From NCBI RefSeq assembly GCF_001659605.2, contig NC_035161.2, forward strand, positions 5,722,662-5,786,661: a DNA stretch of 64,000 nt, in the 5' to 3' direction. The translations under genes were made by a program, and so were the position numbers. The stretch is from Manihot esculenta. Lineage: Eukaryota; Streptophyta; Magnoliopsida; Malpighiales; Euphorbiaceae. The stretch's first letter is position 1; each line of letters opens with the position of its first letter. The notes beneath the pieces are model-generated. The model was not told the DNA's origin. It was given only the letters and a program-made list of their open reading frames with translations, and ran no database searches. Below, piece by piece: positions 1 to 11,552 of the stretch.

Positions 1-889
1 AATCCCTGGAACTTGTTTAATGGTGGCTGTAAAAGCCTCGTATTACTTTCTATCCTGAACTCAATCTCTTCTTTCTGTTCGGCAGAGCACACAGATCTTA
101 TTCTCTCAACCTTTTACCGGAGGTGCTTTATCTACATCTGAATTATTTCTCTCGTTTTCATAAGGTACAGATCCTCGTTTCTGCTTCTAGGGTTTCTTTC
201 TTCTTTTTTCAATATTCGATACATTTGAACAAGGAATTATTGGTTTTCCTGGTACAGTTCCATTTTCGTTGAAATTGAAGAGGTAAATTGAGGTTTTTCT
301 TTCAGTAGGTCAGATCGAGGGGGTAGATTGCTGGATGTTGTTTATTGAAGGAATTATTGGTTTTCCTGGTACAGTTCCATTTTCGTTGAAATTGAAGAGG
401 TAAATTGAGGTTTTTCTTTCAGTAGGTCAGATCGAGGGGGTAGATTGCTGGATGTTGTTTATTGGTGGAATCCTATTTTGGGCTTGAACGGTTTAGGTTT
501 AAGTATATTTACTTAAAGGTGGGAGAATGATTCTTGCATTTTCGCAGTGAAACACCTGAGAATAGTAAGGACTATTGTGCTTGTTTATATAACCATTCAC
601 ATGAATTGTTCGAGATTTCATCTTTTAGTATTATTATTGCTGCTTACATTATTATATGCGAGTAGTAATATTTATTGGGTTCATACTTTCTTTATTAAAG
701 TGATATGCATTTTTCTCTCAGGTTTCAATTCAGAAATGCATAACGAACATGGGTAACGTTGTTAAGAATAGCTGTTATATGCAATATATTCAATGACCAA
801 CTCATACGCAAAACCATTAATGAATTCTGGTTCAGTTCCCCTCCTGGAAAATCTGGGTTGTCACTTGACCAAGAAAAATTCCAAGTCAA
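1..889 (+). promoter_or_regulatory. 5' leader region of the MRS2-5 gene, with a probable leader intron
   Basis: This stretch lies just upstream of the MRS2 start codon and reads as transcribed leader. A good donor follows base 164 (AAG|GTACAG) and a good acceptor ends at 721 after a T-rich tract, so an intron at about 165-721 is likely. It would leave leader exons ending at 164 and covering 722-889. The second leader exon holds two short upstream ORFs, one starting at 736 (six codons, stop ending at 756) and one starting at 749, before the main ATG at 890. They could lower translation of the main frame. This is inference; no transcript was available. Confidence 0.5.
231..464 (+). repeat. Perfect 117-bp tandem duplication in the MRS2 leader intron
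   Basis: Bases 231-347 and 348-464 are identical copies of a 117-bp unit beginning AAGGAATTATTGG and ending TTTATTG, joined without a spacer. I compared them base by base and found no differences. The unit lies inside the inferred leader intron, so it does not alter the protein. Perfect identity means either a recent duplication or an assembly artefact. Confidence 0.95.
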
Positions 890-3681
890 ATGGAGGAATC
901 TCAGGGTCGAGGTCTACGTTGTGATCTTCCAGATTCTGCCTTTCCTCACAACACTGGAAGGCTTAATTTACATGGGTATGGAAATGGTATTTCTGGCTTG
1001 CCAGGCCTGAAGAAGAGAGGTCATGGACATGGAAGCAGATCTTGGATAAAGATTGATCAGAATGGCGACTCAAAGATTTTGGAGCTTGATAAGGCTACTA
1101 TAATGAAACATTGTTCGTTACCTGCTAGAGATCTACGACTATTGGACCCCCTTTTCATTTACCCTTCCACAATTTTAGGGAGGGAGAAAGCTATTGTGGT
1201 CAGTCTTGAACAAATTAGATGCATAATCACAGCTGATGAGGTCATCCTGATGAACTCTTTAGATGGATGTGTAGTCCAATATGAGTCAGAATTCTGCAAG
1301 CGTCTCCAGACAAACAAAGATCAAGCTGGTAACTACATCTGATCCATATACTTATCGATCTGAATGATCTTAAAACCATTAATTTCCTTAAAGAAGATAC
1401 AATTTCTATAAATGTCAACAACAATTGGTTTGATTTCTTGAGATTTTATGAAACTGAATGATTCGTACTTGCTTAACAAAGCTATGATTTCAATTCAGAG
1501 GACTTGCCATTTGAATTTAGAGCTCTGGAATTGGCTTTGGAGTTAACTTGCATGTCTCTTGATGCTCAGGTATGCTATGATCTTCACAATAGCTAATGGT
1601 CCATGTCCAGTTTGGTAAAGTCCTCTAGCCTTCTTTTTTATAAAATATTTCTCTCTAGAAAATCTTGTTAAGTCTAGAAAATGCAACTATTTGTATTTTA
1701 TTTCTGAATTTTGTCACGTGTAGATCTCTTTTTAAGATCATTGATTGTTGTAACCTTTACCCAACCTTAACAAGTTTGGAACTAGCAGTTTGGGAATGAG
1801 ATTAAATTAAGTTGAGTGGATCGCTTTACTTTACCGCAAGAAGAATAATTGTATACTACAAAAATGAAATGAAATAAATAATTTTGAAGAGTTGAATCGG
1901 TAAAGTTAGTTAGCAATTGTTATATGGTATCAATGGTGGTCACTTCTGATGTGTTGTTGATTGGTGAATATAATTAATCGTGAGTACATACAAATAATTA
2001 CTTTAGGTATTTTGCATGCAACATGGATCAATAGGAGCTTTAGTCATATGCGATATTAATAATTTGTTGTGAGTTTGACAAGTGTACAGTTGAATTTTTT
2101 ATAGTTTCCATAGTACACAATTTTTAAAGTTTAAGGATCATATTCTGATCATCTGCCCCTGCATTTTTGGGCTGTACTTTCTGTGGCTGATGATATTTTT
2201 CACATGATATGGACAATGGGTAGCTAATGAGCATTTTCACACACCAATGGAACTCTTGGACTCATGGCTAAATCTCCTAGATCACTTTGTTTTGGATTTG
2301 GCAGGTAAAAGAACTGGAAATAGAGATTTATCCAGTGTTGGATGAACTAGCATCATCTATCAATACTCTTAATTTGGAACGTGTACGAAGACTCAAAGGC
2401 CAACTCCTTACATTGACTCAACGAGTTCAGAAGGTAAAAGTTATATGTGTGTGTGTGCATATTTCTTCTCCTCTTCTCTTTTTGTGTTGGTCTGCTCCCA
2501 CTTCGCTTCCTCTATATGTTAGCCTCTAGATTGAAATTATAGGTGCGTGATGAGATAGAACATCTCATGGATGATGATGGCGACATGGCTGAGATGTATC
2601 TGACCGAGAAGAGAGAGAGGGCAGAAGCTTATGCACTTGGTGACTCATATTTTCAAAATAATATCTCAGGTGAGACCAGGGCAGTTTCAAAATCTGCGCC
2701 GGTTTCGCCTGTGAGGTCATTCAGTGGGGTCCAGCAACTGCAGAGGACGTTTAGCAGTATTGTCACTTCAAGCAAACATGGAAGCTTAACAAGTTCTTCC
2801 ACTAATGAAGAAAATGTTGACCAACTTGAAATGTTGCTTGAAGCATACTTTGTTGTTATTGACAACACTCTTAGCAAGTTGTTCTCGGTAAGATGTTTCC
2901 CTGCATAAGTTGTGTTTGAATCCATCTAATTATAAGGATCGCTGCATTTGTTATTATTTACAATTAGGGTATTTAACAATTGGCAAGGCTTGAGGCATTT
3001 CTAAAATTCTCCCTTTCAAGAAATCAGCTGAATGGAAAAATGTATGTTTTCTCAAACCCACTAATTTTGGTGAGAATACCCTCTTCAACTAGGCAAAATG
3101 AAGTGCAGGATCATCCTAGGTTGCATAGAATTATGCACGTGCGAAAAAATGATCATATAATCTTCATATATAGAAGTGGGGTAGTGTTGCATGTGTTTTG
3201 GAATGGGTTTCTTTTATAGGTGAAGTAGAAGAATTCTTGCAGCACGAGAGTGTGGACAATGATGATGCCTTACATTGGTTTTCAATTGACAATGCAGCTC
3301 AAAGAATATATTGATGATACTGAAGATTTGATCAACATCAAATTGGTAAAGTGATTGATGACTTGTACATTTTATGATGCTTCCTCTTTTTTAATAGGGT
3401 GAAAAAACAAATATGAAGAGTTGAAAATTATGTCCTTTTTATATGGACAGGGAAATGTGCAGAATCAACTGATTCAGTTTGAGTTGCTTTTAACTGCAGC
3501 AACCTTTGTGGCTACAATATTTGCTGTTGTGACAGGAATATTTGGGATGAACTTCGCTGCCTCAATCTTTGATTGTCCATCTACATTTAACTGGGTTCTG
3601 ATTATAACAGGTATTGCATGTGTGTTCTTGTATTTCTCTTTCTTGATTTATTTTAGGCACAAGAAGGTTTTCCCATTGTAG
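890..3681 (+). CDS. MRS2-5: Magnesium transporter, CorA/MRS2 family (MRS2-5 type)
   Basis: Six coding exons: 890-1328, 1499-1569, 2305-2433, 2543-2887, 3298-3345 and 3451-3681. They join in phase to 420 residues, the usual length of plant MRS2-5. The protein is a membrane Mg2+ channel. The N-terminal two thirds form the soluble funnel, including the family block SRSWIKID and the segment around DLRLLDPLFIYPS. The last exon encodes two membrane helices (about 356-376 and 391-412). The diagnostic Gly-Met-Asn filter motif is at residues 376-378, at the end of helix 1, and the short cytosolic tail ends KKVFPL. The ATG at 890 was chosen because it starts the conserved frame and gives the family's usual length. 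Similarity to Arabidopsis MRS2-5 runs throughout. Which membrane it serves cannot be read from sequence. Confidence 0.95.
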
Positions 3682-4816
3682 AATGAATTAGATTTTGTGG
3701 AGTATTTTCAAAACTGAATTATATTCATTTTTAGTTGCATTAATTTGATTGGTTTAAATTAATTAGATTGTTTTTGGTTGAACCTATCAAGGATTGGTTC
3801 AGTGACAATTTTTTATAAATTTAAAAAGAATGGCCAAAGGGGAATTTTGATTATTATAAAAAATTCAATTTGATCAAAGGGAAATAGCAAGAAAAAATAT
3901 TCCAAATTTTATTAACTTTAATAATTGTTGTATCTTAAAATTTGAGGTGTATTATAAAGTCTTACTTTTTTTTTAAAAAAAATTACAAGAAAAATTATTT
4001 ATTAAAATTTTTTTTAATATTTAATAAAATTTAATATATTTAAAATATAATAAAAAAATTAATAAAAAATTATTTTTTTAATATATACAAAAAATAAAAT
4101 AAATAAAAATCATGAGATAAAAAGAATAGCGATAAGTCAAAATCTCAAATATCAACTTTAGCAAGAGTTTAATGAGGGGATTAAAAAAATATCCACTCCA
4201 AATTCTTACGTCTAGCTAACGGACACTTGTCAAGGTTTCATTGGCTGGATTGGTTCCATTGCATTTAAACAATAATTTTAAAGTGAGTTTTTAATGGCTT
4301 TTAAAGTGAAAGAAAAAAAAAAGAAACCAAATTGAAATAGTTTTTTTTTTTTAAAGGGACAAAAATCTATGGGAACCGAACATGGTTATAGGATGCCATA
4401 CATAGCAATAGCATGCCATTAGATGTTTTACAGCTATTATCCAGAACAACATAAATCCAAAATCAGGATCTTTTTTAGAATATTTTTCATGTAGATATTA
4501 ATAAAATTAATGGAAATTACAGCACCACAACCACCCAAAATTGCAAGAAGCTTTGGGTTTGTAACTTTTTTGTCCACATACAATTTTGAAAATATCCTAC
4601 CTGTTTCAAATGGACACCACTAACCATGGAAGCAAAATTCCTACAAAACCCACAGAAGGAAAGAACAGAAAAATGTCAGAGAAACACATGAACATGAGAG
4701 GGATAAAAATGAAGGGAAGGTTAAGAAAACAACACAACTTCGTGCATGCAATTTTTTCAGAACACTTCTGAATATCGCACTAATAACCCAATACACATTG
4801 TTTGTTTTCCTTGCCG
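3682..4816. other. Intergenic, AT-rich
   Basis: This lies between the 3' ends of the MRS2-5 and GUB_WAK genes, which converge here. It probably contains both 3' UTRs. The middle part (about 3840-4130) is nearly pure A/T with homopolymer runs. A short open frame at 4586-4771 has no recognisable domain and I do not call it. Confidence 0.6.
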
Positions 4817-6024
4817 TTACTTTTTCTTTGATGAGTTTAACACTCTCAGCCTAGATGCTATCATGTGCTTCCCTGATATAATTGAGGGAAAATGAAAAGG
4901 GTATTGAAAAAGCACTACAGTGGCTATGGACAAAAATCTCAAGCACGAGAAGACTTTTGGGGCAAAAAGTAACCAGCATAGAAAGTAGAGTTTGAAAAAG
5001 TAAGGCATTGCACCTGCAAGACTGAACTTGGTTTGAACTTTTGATCCCACTGTCCCGCTCCAGGCAACCCCTAATCAATCAAGGCCACACTTCAGATAAA
5101 CAAATTCAAGCTGACGAAAAAAAAAAAATTAAGAACAACCCAAAAGCCCTGCTGGATCAGTTAAATGCTTGAACATAACAAAAAATTGGTGTGAAAAGTG
5201 AACTAACCTTGTGCAAAGCAACTGGTGGTGGTATTCTTCCCGTTCCGGCAAATGCAGGCAAATGACTGATCAATACCTGCAAAGCCACACAAGCCTCCAC
5301 TAGATTCACAATCCTTGCAAATATTACTATAATATGAACCATTATATTGCAGAGATATCCCAAACTCCCATTTCATTGGATCTCCCTCATTGCCTCCAAA
5401 ACTGTATATAGAAGTATATGAGGAGCATTGGAGCTTGGGAAGATCCAGTGTGTAGCCTGCAAGTTGAATAGGCGACTCGTAAACACAGCATGTAGAAATC
5501 GGTGCGTTATGCGGCAACCCAATTCCTTGGACTCCCTTGCAAGAATATAGTCCTTTACAAACACGAGAACCTGAACCTGTGTTGCACAAATCTTCTTTTG
5601 GGTCAAATACAGGAGAAGTGGTAGAGCATCCTAGCAAAACAAAGATATTTTCTCCTGTTAAAGTGAATGGACTAGCTCGATCCAAGCTAAAGCTTCCTGA
5701 GTTCTGCATTGAACTGCATGTTGACATGAGTGGATCTGTGACAATTAAGGTGTTGCTTGGGTAATCAATTGAGGAGATAGTGTAAATGCCAGTGCCAGTA
5801 GAAAATTCTAGAGTGCCTGAGTTACATCTCACATATCTAGAAAACTCAGGGTGTCCACATCCAAACTCGGTGCCAAAGGGGAACTTCACTGGTATTGTGC
5901 CACAAGTATCATGACAGGTACCATTGAGTGGGATAGGATGGTTGGCAGCAGAGATGGAGCAAATTAAACAGAGGAAGATGGGAATGTAGAAGGACATCAA
6001 TGCACTTGAGGCAGACGACGACAT
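4817..6024 (-). CDS. Secreted GUB_WAK_bind-domain protein (wall-associated-kinase-like, no kinase)
   Basis: Exon 1 (6024-5208) encodes an N-terminal signal peptide (hydrophobic core near residues 10-26). A cysteine-rich galacturonan-binding WAK domain follows (CGTIPVKFPFG, then a GCGHPEF block), and then a WAK-associated C-terminal module ending in a CGF...FACICRNG motif. There is no kinase domain, so this belongs to the small secreted or anchored relatives of wall-associated kinases and probably acts in the cell wall. The exon ends at a good donor (CAAG|GTTAG). The nearest phase-compatible acceptor gives exon 2 at 5070-4817, which adds a Trp-Ser-Gly linker and a hydrophobic tail, possibly a GPI or membrane anchor. 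The total would be 356 residues, rather longer than I remember for the family, so the true 3' end may lie earlier. Exon 1 is secure; exon 2 is less so. Confidence 0.75.
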
Positions 6025-7295
6025 TGGTGAACTGTTGGGAGAGTTGTGAAACTATTAAACTTGGAATACAAAGCAAGACAAACTAGAGAGTAGTGTTTAA
6101 GTGATTGATATTTAACAAAGAATAGGAAGAGCTATTTTCGGTGGAAGTGATGACTTTCTCTCTCTTCTTCTAAAAAGAGAACTCTTTCTTCAAGACATCA
6201 AGTGGCTTCTAGTTATAAAGCACACATTTCCAGTTGTGGACCCATGAAATAGTGAAGAAAAGGAAGCAAACTCGTCAATGTGAAAAGATAACTAGTAGCA
6301 ACCATCAACTAATATGGCATAAAAAAATAGATCACTTTATGGATAGGAAAAGCAATTTTTTTACTGCCCAGCCAGCCAGCTTAGGGCTGGAATGTCTAAT
6401 TTTCTTTTCCTCAATGTACAAACTACAGGAGTTTATGCTGACGAAAAGACCTTGGGCAACTTACATACCAACTATAATAGTAGAACAAAATACAGATATA
6501 ATGCTACAGCAATGAAATGCTACCTGCAAAAGGTGTATCTCGCAGTATCATCAATTGATATTCAACAGCTAAAGAGAATCCCAAACAGCCAGAAGAAATT
6601 AATTTTTCTGCATGTGAGACTTCATCTGATTCCTCCATTATCAGTGCAGACCAAATTCCTCAAGTCACACCAGTTAAGTTATCATATCTAAGTGAAACAA
6701 TCATAAAAACTTGTCCCATCTCATTGTCCACACATTCAAGGTCAAACAGAGGTAAATATCACCAAGAACTTGTCCATTCGGATGATCCAAAAAATGAATA
6801 AGAGCTTCCATATGCCAAAGATTCTTTCATGTTACTTTTTTAATGATACTAAGAAAACTTTACTCCATTTCATGACACTAAGCAAACACTAACAACCTTC
6901 ATGGTATGAACCTTGCTTTTGGTTAACCAGGTTGTTTAAACCAGCCCAATTTCAGAATTTCAGAAAAGTCTGAGAAGTCCCCCCCCTGAAGCGATGCACA
7001 TCTTCAATTCATTCATTCAAATAGCTAATTTTCAGAAATGCTCCCATTCTACATAAACCTTCATTTCCACTTTGGAAGTTTATATGAAATCCAATATGCT
7101 AAAGGGATCTCGAAGCTGATTCCAACAGGTTTGGAATTGAGACTTGGTTGACTCAGCAGCTCATTGGATTCAAACATTTACACAAACTTCAAGATTGAAG
7201 CAGGCACTTGCAATATGATTATAAGCAGCATAGCCGGAGCGGTAAGCAAAAGGCTTAAGCAATATTTAAGCACAGCCACAGGGAATGCTTGATGT
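6025..7295. other. Intergenic region between the GUB_WAK and PPR genes
   Basis: It holds the promoter of the GUB_WAK gene next to 6024 and the 3' flank of the PPR gene next to 7296. Open frames at 6234-6515 and 6392-6691 overlap each other, lack recognisable domains and look fortuitous. I see no transposon ends here. Confidence 0.5.
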
Positions 7296-9278
7296 TCATG
7301 CATTTAGACCAGCCCAATTCTTGAAAGCAATGAGTGCTTCCATTTTCCGGAAATTCCTTTTTCTCAACTTTGACACTTTGAGCTTCTTATGTGTCTCCAT
7401 GAATGCTTGCTTGTACTTCCATTTATCTACAAAAATCTTCATCTCTTGAGATTTTTCAACAACTTGCATAACTGCGTCAAAGAAGCCCCCTTTAACCAAA
7501 GCATACAAGAATGCATCAACCAAATTTTGATCAAATTTAATTCCTTTTTCTTTGTCATTTGAAACCTTTCTCTTAACCTCATTCCAAAGCATTAAAACAC
7601 TGAAGTACTTCTCAGCAGTCACATACCCATTAATTAAGGACAAATATGTTTGGTCATTTGGTTCAAACTGCAAAAATATCATTCTTCTAAAAGTTCTCTT
7701 TGCATCTTCTAGCCTCCCAGCTTTGCAGAAGGCATGAATAATTGAGTTCCAATCATGAGTTTTCACCTCAACTCGAGGGTCCTCAACGGCCTCATCCAAA
7801 AATGCAGCCATTAACTCAGGTCGATGACTCTCCATCAATCCTGTCATTATGGTTAAATAGCTCCCTTTCAAGTCAGGTATTCTTGCCTCTCTCATGTCCC
7901 TAAACAAAGTAAAAGCTGACTGAAAATCTTGGCTGGTCATGGATGCTTCGATTAGAGCATCATAGCTTCCTTCATCTAACTGGAGCCCTGAGTTGCTAAT
8001 CTCCATAACCAGTTGAGTAGCTTCAGCAGTCCTGTTCTCTTTGCAATATGCCTTCAAGATTGGCAAGTAGACCCCAAGACCAACAGAACCACCTTGAGCA
8101 TTCATTTCATCAAGAATGAAATGTGCCTTATCCGATAATCCAAGATTAACACAAGCATTAATTATACCAAATCCAATTGATTTATCAATCACAATAGTCA
8201 CGGGCTCCATCTTTTGAGCTTCAATGATCAAATGTGCTAAATCCTTGAGTCTTCCATCTTTGAGAAAACCTTTAACCACTTCACAAAAAGTTTCCTCGCT
8301 TAAATCTAAATACCCTTCATATTCTTCCCTCAAGATGCATAGAACAGTTGCTGAAACGGACTCCAAATTCCCAGACTTTACATAGCCGATAATCAAATTA
8401 TTATAAAACATCCTTTTATCGGAAAATCCAAACGCATCCATTAAACTCTTTAGCTCAGTTATCTTATCTTTAAGTCCTTTCAATGCATACAAGTAAGCAA
8501 GAAATCCAAAACTCCATTCATCGGGCCTAACACCCAAAACAGACATTGTCTCAATGACATTTTCAGCATCTCTAACAGACTCAAGTTGGCGACAACATCC
8601 CTCTAAAGCTACATTACAAGCAGCCAAGTCAGGTTTCATAAAATCCAATTTCTCATCAATGGCAATCCTACAACTCTCTTCAAAAACCCGTAAAAAGGCA
8701 ACAAATTGACCACTCTTCCTACTAATTTCAACAACCAAATCACCCCACAATCCAAAAGGAACAAAGTACCTGTTCTTAAACATACACTTGACTAAGGCAA
8801 AAGCAGGAGCAGCAGTGTTGGCACATTTCATCGAACTAAGAACCAATTTGACCGTTTCAAAATCTAACACTTCTGGGTTCTTCTCTATGATATAGACAAC
8901 AGCGGCAAACGCCCTTTTGAGATTGAGGGTGTCACCAGGAGCGGAGAGATGAGTGATGAGGGAGTTGGTGAGGGACCTAGAGGGGAAAGCAGAGTTAGCG
9001 GTGAGAGACTTGAAGGATTTCCAAGCTACATCAGTGTCGCCGGTGAGGAGAGACTTATGAATGGTTGATTCCACGGTGTTTATGTGGTCTAGAGATAAGT
9101 TGTGTGGCGTTGGCGTTGGTGGGTCTGTAGAGGCATCGGTGGGGGCTCTGTTTTCCGGTGGAGATTTTTTGAGGGCAAAGATGGAGGGCTGCAAGAAGGA
9201 GTATAAGGTAGAAGGAGTTTCAGGGTTAGAGGAGAAAAAACGTTTCTGTGGAAGGCAGGTGACAGCTCTTCTCCACAT
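7296..9278 (-). CDS. Pentatricopeptide repeat protein, organelle-targeted, intronless
   Basis: A single uninterrupted frame of 660 residues. The first true ATG is at 9278; a longer reading would need a GTG codon at 9314, so I start at MWRRAVT. The N-terminus is rich in Arg and Ser (RRAVT, QKRFFSS) with no acidic residue early on, which is typical of a mitochondrial or dual-targeted transit peptide. A low-complexity Pro/Thr linker follows, then degenerate P-class PPR motifs through the rest, for example the segments near NSIIHAFCKAGRLEDAKR and SLINGYVTAEKYFS. No E, DYW or SMR domain is visible at the C-terminus. P-class PPR proteins bind organellar RNA and act in splicing, stability or translation. 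It recalls Arabidopsis At4g17616, but I am not certain of orthology. Confidence 0.9.
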   Translation of the reverse strand: MWRRAVTCLPQKRFFSSNPETPSTLYSFLQPSIFALKKSPPENRAPTDASTDPPTPTPHNLSLDHINTVESTIHKSLLTGDTDVAWKSFKSLTANSAFPSRSLTNSLITHLSAPGDTLNLKRAFAAVVYIIEKNPEVLDFETVKLVLSSMKCANTAAPAFALVKCMFKNRYFVPFGLWGDLVVEISRKSGQFVAFLRVFEESCRIAIDEKLDFMKPDLAACNVALEGCCRQLESVRDAENVIETMSVLGVRPDEWSFGFLAYLYALKGLKDKITELKSLMDAFGFSDKRMFYNNLIIGYVKSGNLESVSATVLCILREEYEGYLDLSEETFCEVVKGFLKDGRLKDLAHLIIEAQKMEPVTIVIDKSIGFGIINACVNLGLSDKAHFILDEMNAQGGSVGLGVYLPILKAYCKENRTAEATQLVMEISNSGLQLDEGSYDALIEASMTSQDFQSAFTLFRDMREARIPDLKGSYLTIMTGLMESHRPELMAAFLDEAVEDPRVEVKTHDWNSIIHAFCKAGRLEDAKRTFRRMIFLQFEPNDQTYLSLINGYVTAEKYFSVLMLWNEVKRKVSNDKEKGIKFDQNLVDAFLYALVKGGFFDAVMQVVEKSQEMKIFVDKWKYKQAFMETHKKLKVSKLRKRNFRKMEALIAFKNWAGLNA

Positions 9279-11552
9279 TCTGTGATCAATGGTTTGCAGA
9301 TTCGAATTCTCCACAAGTCTTCTCAGCAGCAGGGTTTTGAAGGTTGAGCAGAGTCCAATTCAAAGGAAAATCACTATTTACTAATTTTTTTTTGCTAAAT
9401 TCACTATTTTATCTCTATGTATTATAATTATTTATAATTTCAGTCCTTAATTGTATAATTGTTTTTTGAGTCATTAATTATATAATTATTCATAATTTTA
9501 TTCATTCATTTTTTTAAATAAATTATATTTTATTTTCTAAAATTTAACGTGATTAATGAATTAATTTTTATATTTTTAAATTCAACATTTAAATTTTTGT
9601 ATAATTAATCCTTTCTTCAATTTTTTTTATAATTATGTTAGTGAAATGGTCTAAAAAAATAAATATTTTAAATATTTTAAATATTTTTATAAATATTTAA
9701 TTTTTTTTAATATAAATAAATAATTTATCTAGATTATATTTTATTTTTAAATTTTAACATAATTAATAAATTAATATTTATATTTTTAAAATTAAAACTT
9801 TAAAATTTTTTTATATTTAATAAGCTTGAGATTAAGTTTTTCAATTCATTATAGGCATTAATTTAAAATTAATGAATGGTAAATTTTTTATTAAAATTTT
9901 AAAAATTTACAATTTATTTTAAAAGATATTTGGTATCATTTAAAAATAATTAAAATTTTAAATATTTTTTAAAAGTTTTAAAATTATAAGTATTAAAATA
10001 TTTAATAAATGAAAATTAAAAAATAAAAAGTATTAAAAATTAATTAAATGAAATATTATAAATAAAAATTAATGAAAATTTAAGTGCTTTCTAAAAATTA
10101 AAAATAAAAATATTTAAAGTAAAACAGATGAGAGTGATCTGATTATTAAAAACTTTAAGTGTATATTTTTAAAAATATAGGATCAATTTATTAATTATAT
10201 TAAAATTTAAATATTCAAATATAGTTTATTTATTTATGATCTATTTAAAAATTAAATAATATCACTTAAAAATAATTGAAATTTTAAATATTTTTTTAAA
10301 TTTTAAAATTATAAGTATTAAATTATTTTAATGTATAAAAATATTAAAAATTAATTAAATAAAATATTATAGATAAAAATTAATAAAAAATTAAGTATTT
10401 TTTTATATAAATAAATGAATAAAATATTTAAATTATAATAAATGAGACTGATTATAGAGATTTAAGTCTAAGTTTTAAAAAATGCAAGGAATTAAAACTT
10501 AAGTACTAGTATAGTTTATCCATTTACAGTATATTTAAAAATTATTTTGTACCACTTAAAAATAATCAAAATTTTAAGTGTTTTTTAAAATTTTAAAATT
10601 ATAAATATTAAATTATTTTATTATATAAAAATTAAAGGATAAAAAGTGTTAAAAATTAATTAAATGAGATATTATAAATAAAAAATAATAAAAATTTAAG
10701 TAATTTTTTTTAAAATGGAGGATCAAAATATTTAAATTATAATAAATAAATATAAATTAATTATAGATGAATTTAAGTATATATTTTAAATCAATTTATT
10801 AATTATATTAAAATTTAAATATTTAAATATAATTTATTTATTTTAAAATATTTAAATTATAATAAATGAGAACTGATTGATTATAAAAAAATTTAAGTAT
10901 ATACGTTATGAATCAATCTATTAATTATATTAAAATTTAAATATTTAAGTATTTAAGTGTAATTTATTTATTTAAAAATAATAATAAAGATATTTTTATA
11001 TTTTTAACATAAAAAATAATTTGAGAAATTTCTAATTTAAAGGAACTTATGATAAAAAAAAATTAAATATTTAATTTTAAAATTAAATGATAACATCATG
11101 TTAATTATAGCAAAACATAGAAACTAAATTATAATTTATCTACTTTTAAGTTGTAATTTATTAATTTTATAAATATTAATTATTAAAGGAGGTATATTTT
11201 ATAACTTATAATTATTTTATTTTAAATGTATAAAAATATTCAATAATGTATTAATTATTAAATTTAATATTTATTTAATTAATTTCATGAATAAAGATCT
11301 TTATAATTCATAAAATATTTTTAGAGAATGGTTAAAATTATTATTATTATTATTTTATTTAAAATTAAACTTTTATTTTTTTGTTTGATGTTTATATGAA
11401 AATATATAGTACAGTCAATATTCTATGGGATATTTTCTTTGGCGTGGCATAATGGGTTTAGTACAAAAGTTGAAGGAGCACGGTGCAATTTTCCCCAGCT
11501 GTGTTCAAGACTTCGAAGTTAAGCGGACGATCAAGTGGTGACAGGGTCAGCC
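9279..11552. other. AT-rich intergenic block between two divergent genes
   Basis: It separates the 5' ends of the PPR gene (-) and RUS3 (+). Bases 9360-9430 and 11420-11552 are the normal promoter-proximal ends. Nearly everything between is A/T and is filled by the repeat field described separately. No coding potential is seen. Confidence 0.7.
9430..10990 (+). repeat. AT-rich repeat field with diverged units of roughly 270-300 bp
   Basis: The same order of short blocks recurs several times. The blocks are TTTTAAAATTATAAGTATTAAA, then TAAAAATTAATTAAATGA, then ATATTATAAATAAAAATTAA, then a T-rich block, then AAATTATAATAAATGA, then AATTTATTAATTATATTAAAA. Clear occurrences start near 9935, 10255 and 10555, with a partial one from about 10790. 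The same family occurs at 17280-18180 and, reversed, at 57480-58250. No coding frame or clean terminal structure is visible, so I cannot assign a transposon class. Confidence 0.6.

Noticed and set aside
6234..6691. Overlapping open frames as a possible small gene
   Set aside because: No start context, domain or splice structure, and the two frames contradict each other.
9279..9314. N-terminal extension of the PPR protein to 9314
   Set aside because: The codon at 9314 is GTG. The first ATG is at 9278 and gives a typical transit peptide.
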